DNA from: JABRWC01 sp039961675
Lineage (GTDB): Bacteria > Planctomycetota > Phycisphaerae > UBA1845 > Fen-1342
Direction of reading: 5' to 3'
DNA: 32,292 bases
Assembly (NCBI GenBank): GCA_039961675.1
Contig: JABRWC010000013.1
Location: 1-32,292 of the forward strand
Below the pieces are notes generated by a model that worked only from the letters and a program-made list of their open reading frames with translations, was not told the origin of the DNA and made no database searches. A program made the position numbers and the translations under genes. Shown here one piece after another: positions 1 to 6,629 of this stretch (its first letter is position 1; every line of letters starts with the position of its first letter).

Positions 1-74
1 GGCTCCAGCCATGTGAGCACGTAGCTCATGGCTCCAGCCATGAGAGCACGTAGCTCATGGCTCCAGCCATGAGA
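1..74. repeat. 29-bp tandem repeat with internal palindrome, cut by the window edge
   Basis: Two full 29-bp units (1-29 and 30-58) differ at one base, and a 16-base third copy follows (59-74). Each junction contains the inverted repeat CTCATGGCT-CC-AGCCATGAG (25-44 and 54-73), and the middle of the unit carries a weaker GAGC/GCTC inverted pair. The array may extend left of the window. It could be a minisatellite or a chain of hairpins downstream of an unseen gene. I see no coding sense in it. Confidence 0.8.
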
Positions 75-407
75 AATTGTCTGCAACGCGCGCCAGCCCC
101 AGCGGGGCGCCAACGACCACGCCGCGCGCCCGTAAACGCTCTTTCGCCCCTCCGGGGCTTGGGCCGGGCGGCGCGAACCTCCGCGCGCCGCGTCGCGGCC
201 TCGTCCGCTGCCCTTGCCCCGAGCCAGGTCCGCCGCGATGCTCGCGCGTCCGCGGCGCCACCCAGCGTTTACGTGCATTTACACGCGCGCGGCCCGGCGT
301 ATAGAATGCCGCGGTCATTTCCGGCGGCGCACGCCCGCCAGACGCACAGAGGTTCACCGCGGGTCGCGGCGCGCGGCGGTCGCGGGTGCTCGGAAAGGAG
401 TCGAGTC
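75..407. other. Non-coding leader upstream of the pseudopilin gene
   Basis: This 333-base stretch is very GC-rich. Open frames exist on both strands, but they are arginine- and proline-rich with no recognisable protein. It holds the candidate promoter at 278-305 and the ribosome binding site AAAGGAG at 394-400. Nothing else stands out. Confidence 0.6.
278..305 (+). promoter_or_regulatory. Candidate sigma70-type promoter of the pseudopilin/zinc-ribbon operon
   Basis: TTTACA (278-283) lies 16 bases before TATAGA (300-305), an AT-rich island in otherwise GC-rich DNA. A start near 312 would give a leader of about 95 bases to the ATG at 408. It is a pattern match only. Confidence 0.45.
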
Positions 408-1484
408 ATGGGGCAGCGAGGGGCGGGGCACCTCCGCGGCGGATTCACGCTCATCGAGCTGCTGGTTGTCGTTGCGATCATTGCGATGCTGATCTCGATC
501 CTGCTGCCGAGCCTCGGTCAGGCCAAGGAGCAGGCCAAGACGTCAGTCTGCGGCGTGAACCAGCGCAGCATCGGCCAGGCGGTTGTGGCCTGCATGGAGG
601 AAAACCGCGGCTATGGTCCGGCGTGGGATGACGGGGAGGTCGTCGGCACCGTCAGCGGCAGCCCCGCGGGCAAGCCGATGTACGTATGGACGGACGTGCT
701 CTTCGACTTGGAGTACCTGGGAGACACGCGAGCCGCGATGTGCCCAACGGATCAGCGACCGGACTTTGCAACGGAAATCCGGGCCATCAACTGGGGTGGA
801 CCCTACATCTTTTCTGACCAGCCGGGGACCGGCACGCGAAAGTACGGCGTGCGCACGAGCTACGCGCTCAGTGCCATCATGCACTTTAATTTCAAGCAGG
901 ACCGGTGGGAGCAGTCGCCGGCTCGGCAGATTCATTCGATGGACGGCTGGTGGTGCTGGTTCAACTCGCAGAACGCCGCGTATGTATGGAGCGTGACGAT
1001 CTACGGACAGGGCGACGACTCCGTGCTGTCACCGAACGAGTTCAACAACATGGCCGCCTGGCGACACAATGGCGGGCGGTACAACTCGAACGCGCTGCAC
1101 ATGGATGGGCACGTCTCGCTCGTTACGCCGAAACCGCCGGTTGATCGGACCGATGCCAGCCGCGGGAAGGACGAGACGGATACCACGACTCGCTTCACCT
1201 GGCTTCCGGGAGAAACGAGTAATCGGACTTTGTACGGCACTTACAAGGGTTCGATGGAAGAGTGGAACGATCTTTCGGACAACGACAAGAACAAGCCCCA
1301 GCCCGGCGCCGGCCGCGTGAAGGACAACGCTGCCGGCCGTTTGGTCTATCCGTACAAGTGGGTCGGCCCGCAAGGCGGGAACAACTTCCACCCCGTTGAC
1401 TTCCCGGTGGAGTTGAGCCCGGTTTATCGCACGAGCACCAACCGATGGCGCCGCCTGCCGAACGCCCCAGAGGAGCGGTTGTAA
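408..1484 (+). CDS. Prepilin-type N-terminal cleavage/methylation domain protein (planctomycete pseudopilin)
   Basis: This 358-residue protein starts at an ATG seven bases after AAAGGAG. The frame is open further upstream, but that part is low-complexity and rejected. Residues 12-17 are G-F-T-L-I-E, the type IV prepilin peptidase site: cleavage falls after Gly12, and Glu17 is the Glu+5 needed for assembly. A hydrophobic helix follows to about residue 36. The C-terminal half has the H...N-A-L-H-M-D-G-H-V pattern (protein residues about 218-237) typical of the abundant planctomycete family with a DUF1559-like or H-X9-DG tail. Such proteins are thought to be type II secretion or type IV pilus-like pseudopilins; the role of an individual member is unknown. 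The next gene starts four bases after its stop, so the two are probably co-transcribed. Confidence 0.88.
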   Translation: MGQRGAGHLRGGFTLIELLVVVAIIAMLISILLPSLGQAKEQAKTSVCGVNQRSIGQAVVACMEENRGYGPAWDDGEVVGTVSGSPAGKPMYVWTDVLFDLEYLGDTRAAMCPTDQRPDFATEIRAINWGGPYIFSDQPGTGTRKYGVRTSYALSAIMHFNFKQDRWEQSPARQIHSMDGWWCWFNSQNAAYVWSVTIYGQGDDSVLSPNEFNNMAAWRHNGGRYNSNALHMDGHVSLVTPKPPVDRTDASRGKDETDTTTRFTWLPGETSNRTLYGTYKGSMEEWNDLSDNDKNKPQPGAGRVKDNAAGRLVYPYKWVGPQGGNNFHPVDFPVELSPVYRTSTNRWRRLPNAPEERL

Positions 1485-1488
1485 ACAC

Positions 1489-1902
1489 ATGACCTCCGGA
1501 ACAAAGAACGGCCTGCTCGCCGTCGTGGCGGTCGCACTTCTGAGTTACGCGGTGTACCGCCTGTTCTTCGTGAGCGTCGAGCCGTTCCAGCCGCCACGAA
1601 CCAAGAGCGGTTTCGCCGTATGTTTGCACTGCAAGCAGGACACGACATTCAAAGTCGACGCCCGGGAGCAGGCGCCGTATGTCTGTCAAGCATGCGGCGA
1701 GCGCGCGGTCTATCCGTGGATGTACTGTCTCCAGTGCAATCGCCGCTTCGTACCCGAGCTCGAACGCACGAGCAACGGCCCGCCGCGGATCGGAACGTTT
1801 CTCTCGTGTCCCGCGTGCGGCTGCTACGAGATGATGGCGTTCAACCCGGCCGACGAGTCCATCACGCCCGTCGGCGACGCCCCCCTGCCGAGTTGGCCTT
1901 AA
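1489..1902 (+). CDS. Membrane-anchored zinc-ribbon protein
   Basis: This 137-residue protein has one N-terminal transmembrane helix (about residues 8-29) and then a soluble domain with four cysteine pairs: C45/C48, C66/C69, C80/C83 and C107/C110, plus C112. That spacing suggests two zinc-ribbon or rubredoxin-like knuckles. The C-terminus is P-V-G-D-A-P-L-P-S-W-P. The gene starts four bases after the pseudopilin stop, so it probably belongs to the same transcript and may act with it, but I cannot assign a function. A decayed copy of its C-terminal 34 codons lies at 3193-3297. I know no named family for it. Confidence 0.78.
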   Translation: MTSGTKNGLLAVVAVALLSYAVYRLFFVSVEPFQPPRTKSGFAVCLHCKQDTTFKVDAREQAPYVCQACGERAVYPWMYCLQCNRRFVPELERTSNGPPRIGTFLSCPACGCYEMMAFNPADESITPVGDAPLPSWP

Positions 1903-2037
1903 CCGCGCCAGTGGATGCGCCTCACCCTTGCTTGCGGACTGAGTGTCGCGCGCGGCGCTAACTCCACGCGTTTGTTGCGCGCAATTCACGCGTACCGCGT
2001 CACGACTGTCCGAGCGCAACAGAAAAGAGAATGATCG

Positions 2038-2066
2038 TTGATGTCCGTCGCGATTGCGTATAAACT
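2038..2066 (+). promoter_or_regulatory. Candidate promoter of the dockerin-like protein gene
   Basis: TTGATG (2038-2043) is followed after 17 bases by TAAACT (2061-2066); TATAAA at 2059 is an alternative -10 with a short 15-base spacer. The ribosome binding site AAGGAGGA is at 2095-2102. The match is moderate. A G7 run at 2078-2084 lies in the leader. Confidence 0.35.
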
Positions 2067-2106
2067 TCGCGTGCATTGGGGGGGACCGTAGACCAAGGAG
2101 GACGAA

Positions 2107-3152
2107 ATGCAATCACGGCGAAGTGTGTGTGTGTGTGTGACGTATTCGTCCTACTATCTATGACCGCGCCGGCGCTTGCCCAGAGCGGGGGCTTCAGATT
2201 CGAGCCGAACGAGCCGAACGTGGCCGTCTGGCCTACAGGGGGTGACCATCCGTCAATCGGGTGGGGTGCGATCGCAACCTGCTGCGAAGACCGCTCGGAG
2301 CTTGACCTCCACGACGAATGGTTTCCCGAAGACGGCACGACCAATCGATTTCTCACGGCGCGCGGTTTCGGCGCGGAGTGTCACTCGACCCAGGTGTGCC
2401 CGCCGCTCATGACGAACCAGGACGCCGACCTTCAGGGAGGACTGGCGTACGCCGGAATGTGCAACTGGAACACCATTCACTTCGGAGCAAAGCTCACCGC
2501 GACGGCGGGAATGGCCACGGATCCCGACATTTGGGTCGATTGCGAACCGAACTACCCGTACTGCTGCTTCATCTCGGGCGGGTCGGCCAGCGTTTACGCG
2601 TACTCAGCCCTCTCGACCAGCCTCGCATTCTTCGTTTCGCAGCCGGGCTATCTGATCGTGCAGGGCGCGCGCACCGCGAACGCCTCCCTTGGAACCGACG
2701 ATGACCTTGACGGCGTTGGCGCGGAGGTCGGCGTCTATGCGTGGCAAACACTCATCGTCGGAGATAGTCTCGGTGCTTTTGACTACCCCGGAAGCTATGA
2801 CACCTGGCACGAATCGCGCGTCTTTGGCGTCACAGCCGGCTGGCACTCGTTCCAAGCCAACGTCTACTACAGCATGGCTGAGAGTGTCGGCGACGGCGAG
2901 TCCGTTTCAGACGACGGCTGGGGCTTGTTTATTCTCACACTCCGGTTTGCGGCCAGCGCGGCGCCGCTGTTCGACTGCGGTGATGTGGACGGCGATGATC
3001 ACGTGAACATCACGGACCTTGGGGCAGTCTTGGACGCTTACGGAACGAGCGCAGTTGTCGACCAAGCGTACGACCCACGGTGTGACTTCGACTCCGACGG
3101 CACCGTGGACATCGCCGACCTCAACCGCGTGCTGGAAAACTACGGGACATGA
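2107..3152 (+). CDS. Secreted protein with C-terminal dockerin-like calcium repeats; signal peptide interrupted by a (GT)8 tract
   Basis: A strong ribosome binding site (AAGGAGGA, 2095-2102) precedes the ATG at 2107, but that frame hits TGA at 2161-2163 just after the GT tract. The long frame that follows encodes V-F-V-L-L-S-M-T-A-P-A-L-A-Q, a good signal-peptide core with an A-L-A cleavage site. Removing one GT unit, or an equivalent -2/+1 shift, joins the two into one gene of about 348 residues. The mature part is rich in Cys, Trp and acidic residues and I do not recognise it. The last 60 residues hold two D-x-D-x-D...D loops followed by Y-G-T, like type I dockerin repeats that bind calcium; in planctomycetes these end many secreted proteins. 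As written, only the ATG at 2160 or GTG starts at 2127 or 2133 could begin the long frame, without a proper binding site. Confidence 0.72.
2123..2138. repeat. (GT)8 dinucleotide tract inside a signal-peptide coding region
   Basis: Eight perfect GT units lie between the well-placed ATG at 2107 and the signal-peptide core encoded in another frame. Tracts of this kind slip during replication and can switch a gene on and off, and they also cause assembly errors. Confidence 0.9.
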
Positions 3153-3192
3153 CGACATTGCATCGCCGGCTTGGTTGAGACCGCACGCGGCG

Positions 3193-3297
3193 CTCACGTA
3201 CTGCCCGCGCTGCGGCTGCGAAACGGTCGAGCCGTTCCGCCCGGAATCGCCAGAGCAGACGCCCGTCGGCGACGCCCCGCTGCCAAAGTGGCCGTAG
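3193..3297 (+). pseudogene. Remnant of a second zinc-ribbon gene (C-terminal 34 codons only)
   Basis: In one frame this stretch reads C-P-R-C-G-C...P-V-G-D-A-P-L-P-K-W-P and then a stop. It matches the C-terminus of the intact zinc-ribbon protein (C-P-A-C-G-C...P-V-G-D-A-P-L-P-S-W-P). At DNA level 3259-3284 matches 1864-1889 at 25 of 26 bases. No start codon, transmembrane helix or first three Cys pairs precede it, and upstream the frame runs into the dockerin gene. It is best read as the surviving end of a duplicated gene. Confidence 0.72.
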
Positions 3298-3695
3298 TCA
3301 CGCGCGGATCGGAGCACAGAAGCGTGCACCCGGCTGCGCACGCCGATCCGAACCCCGCACGGAAGCGCGGGGCCAGCGCCTCGCTCCCGCGAGGGGTGCG
3401 GATTGCAGGCGAAACGCCCGCACCACACATCGGCATTGCAGGCGAAACGCCCCCACCACCCGGCAGCATTGCCGGCGGAACGCCGGCGGTCCTCACTGTC
3501 GCGCGGCGGAAATTGGAGAATCGCGCCGGCCATGAAAGCAACACGGCGCCGCTCGCGATGAGCTGCGCCGCTTGCCCTGGGCTCCCCCCACCGGTCTGAA
3601 TCCCCGCAACCGTCTGGATGCTCACGACGGTCGGGTTCGCCTCCAGCTAGTCTGGATCGCCGCCGCCGCGCTTCGCGCCTCGCTTCCTCTGTGCT
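3298..3695. other. Non-coding region between convergent genes, with a tandem repeat
   Basis: About 400 bases without a credible gene. It contains the three-copy 33-bp repeat at 3402-3500. Just before it, at 3353-3400, is a GC-rich segment of the kind often scattered between planctomycete genes. The open frames on both strands here are repeat translations. Confidence 0.6.
3402..3500. repeat. 33-bp tandem repeat, three copies
   Basis: Units start at 3402, 3435 and 3468, each beginning ATTGC(A/C)GGCG(A/G)AACGCC. The third is the most diverged. The period of 33 keeps reading frames open, so translation gives an 11-residue I-A-G-E-T-P repeat on the plus strand and a G-V-S-P-A repeat on the minus strand. 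I take it for an interspersed intergenic repeat, not a gene. Confidence 0.75.
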
Positions 3696-4061
3696 TCACG
3701 TCTCCACGCGCCGCTGTTGGAACTGCTGATACGCCGGGCACTGCTGGGGATCGCCGCAACACACGTCGCGGATGTGCTCGTAGAACACTTCCGGCTTCTG
3801 TCCGATGTCGCGTCGCAGGCTGCACCGCAGCGCGATCCGGGGCGGCGTGGTCCCGTTCGGCGTCAACAGCGAGCGGATGAACACCTGGTTCTTGCCCGCC
3901 GGGCACTTCATGGCCGCATTAAAGCGGCGCTCGATGTCGGACAGGTTCCCGGTGGCTTCTTCGGCGGTCAGCGGCGGCCCGTTCGCCTCGGGGTTCTGTG
4001 CGGGCTTGTGAGTTCGGGGCTTTGCGGTCGGCTTCGGCTTGCGGAAAAACGATGAAATCAT
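3696..4061 (-). CDS. Small cysteine-containing protein of unknown function
   Basis: This 121-residue protein is read from the ATG at 4061; an ATG at 4076 would add five residues. Neither has a strong ribosome binding site. The N-terminal third is Lys/Pro-rich and probably disordered. The C-terminal part, from about residue 40, looks folded and has five cysteines: C53, C80, C101, C102 and C108 (motifs M-K-C-P-A-G, I-A-L-R-C-S-L-R-R-D-I-G and D-V-C-C-G-D-P). Such a set could bind zinc or an iron-sulfur cluster. There is no signal peptide, so it is likely cytoplasmic. It stands alone between non-coding stretches. Confidence 0.6.
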   Translation of the reverse strand: MISSFFRKPKPTAKPRTHKPAQNPEANGPPLTAEEATGNLSDIERRFNAAMKCPAGKNQVFIRSLLTPNGTTPPRIALRCSLRRDIGQKPEVFYEHIRDVCCGDPQQCPAYQQFQQRRVET

Positions 4062-4410
4062 GATTGCTCTACCCATTGGCAGTCCGGAGAAAAACGGAAA
4101 TACGGAATGAGGCCAGGAACGTCGCGACTGCGAACGGGGCCGCGCAAACACCCTCCCGTGCAGGCTCGATCGAGCGATGCGGCGGCGGCACGAGCGCGGC
4201 TCGATGACGCGCCTGCGCCGGCCGGTGCGCCTTCGCACCGACTGCTGTCGTTCGCGCTGGCTGGCGGTGGATTGAGCTGGCGAGGCGGGAAAAAACAACG
4301 AAGCCGGTTACACCCGTATGATCTTGCCCCACCGCCGCGACCGCTGCCGCGCGCCTACAACGAATACATTAGCGCGGCACAACTGTCCCGGCAACTCCGG
4401 CGGCGCCGAA
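4062..4410. other. Non-coding region between galE and the cysteine-containing orphan
   Basis: About 350 GC-rich bases downstream of galE and upstream of the minus-strand orphan. Frames crossing it on both strands are Arg/Ala/Pro-rich and without motifs. I see no convincing terminator or promoter. Confidence 0.5.
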
Positions 4411-5400
4411 TCACGGTTCGGCGAACCCGCGCGGATGCGCGCTGTGCCAGCGCCAGGCGGACGCGACGATCTGCGTCAGGCTGTCCTGCTCCGGACGCCA
4501 GCCCGTCGCGCGGCGCAGCTTATCGGAATCGGCGTAAAGCTGCGGCGGATCGCCGGAGCGGCGCGGCGCGTGCCGCGCGGGGATCGGGTGGCCCGTGATG
4601 CGGCGTGCCTCGGCAATGACCTCCTGAACCGAGTGGCCCCGCCCGGTGCCGACGTTGAACGCCGCGAACAATCCCGGCGTCAGACGTTCGAGCGCCAGCA
4701 CGTGCGCCGCGGCCAGGTCTTCAACGTGGATGTAGTCGCGGACACAGGTTCCGTCCGGCGTCGGATAGTCGTCGCCGAAGATCTGCACGCAGTCGCGCTG
4801 GCCGAGCGCGACCTGGAGCACGATCGGGATCAGGTGCAGTTCCGGAACGTGGTCTTCGCCGATCGATCCGTCGCTGGCCGCGCCGGCGGCGTTGAAGTAG
4901 CGCAGCGCGACGGCGCCCAGTCCCCAGGCGGCCGCGCAGTCTTCGAGCATGCGCTCGACGGCGAGCTTGGTGTTGCCGTAGGGGTTGATCGGTTCGCGCG
5001 GCAGGTCCTCCGTGATCGGCACGCGTGCCGGGTTGCCGTACACGGCGCAGGTGCTGCTGAAGACCATGCGGCGGACGCCGGTCTGCTCCATGACTTCGAG
5101 CAGTTGGAGCGTGTTCAGCACGTTGTTGCGGTAGTACTTGAGCGGCTGTTGTACCGATTCGCCGACGTTCAGGAAGGCCGCAAAGTGCAGGACGGCGTCG
5201 AAGCGCCGGCGGGAAAGTACGGCTTCGACGGCGTCGCGATCGGCCAGGTCTCCGTGCGCGAACTCAGCTTCGGCGGGCACCGCGAGGCGATGTCCGGCGC
5301 TGAGGTTGTCGAAGACCGTGACCTGGTGTCCGCGGGCGAGCAGGGCGCGCACGCAGTGACTGCCCACGTACCCCGCGCCGCCGGTGACGAACGTGTTCAT
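4411..5400 (-). CDS. galE: UDP-glucose 4-epimerase
   Basis: This 329-residue cytoplasmic enzyme interconverts UDP-glucose and UDP-galactose using bound NAD, supplying galactose units for surface polysaccharide. It belongs to the extended SDR family. T-G-G-A-G-Y-V-G (6-13) is the NAD-binding loop, D-N-L-S-A-G (31-36) ends the second strand, S-S-T-C-A-V-Y-G (115-122) holds the catalytic Ser/Thr, and Y141-x-x-x-K145 is the catalytic pair. N-V-G-T-G-R-G-H-S-V-Q-E-V is the typical C-terminal substrate-site segment. Length is normal (bacterial GalE about 330-340). AGGAG sits six bases before the ATG. It points the same way as the acyltransferase gene 198 bases upstream, and both are divergent from the export operon. 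Confidence 0.95.
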   Translation of the reverse strand: MNTFVTGGAGYVGSHCVRALLARGHQVTVFDNLSAGHRLAVPAEAEFAHGDLADRDAVEAVLSRRRFDAVLHFAAFLNVGESVQQPLKYYRNNVLNTLQLLEVMEQTGVRRMVFSSTCAVYGNPARVPITEDLPREPINPYGNTKLAVERMLEDCAAAWGLGAVALRYFNAAGAASDGSIGEDHVPELHLIPIVLQVALGQRDCVQIFGDDYPTPDGTCVRDYIHVEDLAAAHVLALERLTPGLFAAFNVGTGRGHSVQEVIAEARRITGHPIPARHAPRRSGDPPQLYADSDKLRRATGWRPEQDSLTQIVASAWRWHSAHPRGFAEP

Positions 5401-5598
5401 GGACGCTCCTGTTGGCCGCCAGGCGCAGCCCGGGAGGGAGGATCGTATTGGGTCGGGGCGTGGTCAAGTGCTGGGCCCTTCCACCGGGTATTCCACAAGC
5501 GGAGCCACGCCGGAACGCGGGGCGAACGTGACTGGCGCGGCCTTCGGTCGCGCGTCGGCATCCGCTTGTGCCGACGTTACGGGCGCGGGGCGGGTCCA

Positions 5599-6315
5599 CT
5601 ATACGGGCGCAGGCTGATACGGCATGAGCATCGCGGCGGTTTCTTCGTCCGCGCTGGCGCGCTTGATCGGCCGAGCGGGAACGCCGACGACCGTCGCCAT
5701 CGGCGGAACGTCCTCAATCACGACGCTGCCGGCGCCGACCACGGCCTCGTATCCGATCGTGACCTTCGGGACGATGGTCGCCCCGATGCCGATGAACACG
5801 CCCGGCTCGATCTTCACGCGGCCGGCGATTCGCACGCCCGGACAAACGTGCACGCCTTCACCGATCATCGTTTGATGATCGATGATGCAGCCGGTGTTGA
5901 GGATGACGGAGTCGCCGATCTGGCAGTTGGCACACACGACCGCGCCGGCGGCGACCACGACGTTGCGGCCCAGCGTGACGTTTCGGGCGATCGTGGCGGA
6001 AGGGTGTACGGCGTTAATCAGCTCCAAGCCGCTCCGCTCGACTTCTCGCGCGAAGCCGCGTCGGACGCCGTTGTCGCCGATGGCGATGATGACGCCCCAG
6101 ACGCCGAGCTCGGTCCGCAGCGCGGCCAGGCGGTCGATGCCCCCGCGGACCGGCAAGCCGTCGATCCGGCGGCCGTGAATCTCGGAGTTATTGTCCACAA
6201 AACCGATCGGCTCGTAGCGTCCGGCCTGGTGAATGATGTCGAGCACGACGCGTCCGTGTCCGCCTGCGCCGGCGATCAGGATGCGCTTCGGATCGGGTCG
6301 CGCGTCTGCGCTCAT
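5599..6315 (-). CDS. NeuD/PglD-family sugar O-acyltransferase
   Basis: This 238-residue protein is read from the ATG at 6315, because the conserved fold begins right after it (K-R-I-L-I-A-G-A-G-G-H-G-R, residues 9-21); the frame is open further upstream but unrelated. The N-terminal domain is the small Rossmann-like PglD_N fold, which binds a nucleotide sugar. From about residue 95 come hexapeptide repeats forming a left-handed beta helix (V-T-L-G-R-N-V-V-V, C-Q-I-G-D-S-V-I-L-N, I-D-H-Q-T-M-I-G). The His in I-I-D-H fits the catalytic base of this family. It would transfer acetyl or a similar group from acyl-CoA to a sugar, probably during surface polysaccharide synthesis, consistent with galE next to it. 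The exact substrate cannot be told. Confidence 0.87.
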   Translation of the reverse strand: MSADARPDPKRILIAGAGGHGRVVLDIIHQAGRYEPIGFVDNNSEIHGRRIDGLPVRGGIDRLAALRTELGVWGVIIAIGDNGVRRGFAREVERSGLELINAVHPSATIARNVTLGRNVVVAAGAVVCANCQIGDSVILNTGCIIDHQTMIGEGVHVCPGVRIAGRVKIEPGVFIGIGATIVPKVTIGYEAVVGAGSVVIEDVPPMATVVGVPARPIKRASADEETAAMLMPYQPAPV

Positions 6316-6629
6316 GCGCTGCCTATCGGCCGCGCAGGCGTTGTGCGCCGGCACAATCCACGCGCGGCGTCGCTGTGGGAAGAAAACGCGCCCGTCGTGC
6401 GCGGTTTCCGCGCCGGCGAACGTGCAAGAACTTGCGCGGAATCGGCCGATAAACCTGTGCTGCGACAGAGCTAGAAAGCCGAGTGCGGCGAACCGGCCAC
6501 GAGCGCGGACGTACGAGCACACGGGGGAAGCGCATACCGTCGGCGCTCATCAGGGCCGGTTTGACATGCGACAGATCCGCGGGGTAGAGTTGCCGCGCTT
6601 CGCCGCGGAAGTTTATTGGAGGACGGCGC
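6316..6629. promoter_or_regulatory. Divergent promoter region between the acyltransferase and the export operon
   Basis: This 314-base gap separates divergent transcription units. It holds the strong plus-strand promoter at 6561-6590 and an imperfect 18-bp palindrome at 6421-6438 (CG-T-GCAAG-AA-CTTGC-G-CG) that could be an operator. I did not find a convincing minus-strand promoter. Confidence 0.5.
6561..6590 (+). promoter_or_regulatory. Sigma70-type promoter of the exosortase/polysaccharide export operon
   Basis: A perfect TTGACA (6561-6566) is followed after 18 bases by TAGAGT (6585-6590, four of six consensus). Transcription would start near 6597, about 33 bases before the TTG at 6630, with GGAGGA at 6618-6623 in the leader. 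Confidence 0.6.

Noticed and set aside
55..357. Open frames on both strands left of the pseudopilin gene
   Set aside because: Arg/Pro-rich without motifs; the upstream extension of the pseudopilin frame also lacks a binding site.
3402..3500. Three regularly spaced units considered as a CRISPR array
   Set aside because: The units are contiguous with no unique spacers, diverge at the third copy, and no cas gene is near.
4318..6474. A 718-codon plus-strand frame opposite galE and the acyltransferase
   Set aside because: Antisense shadow of two recognised enzymes.
6530..6545. GCGCATACCGTCG shared with 17151-17163 as a possible common operator
   Set aside because: A 13-base match is expected by chance several times in a GC-biased 32-kb window, and neither site is placed like an operator.
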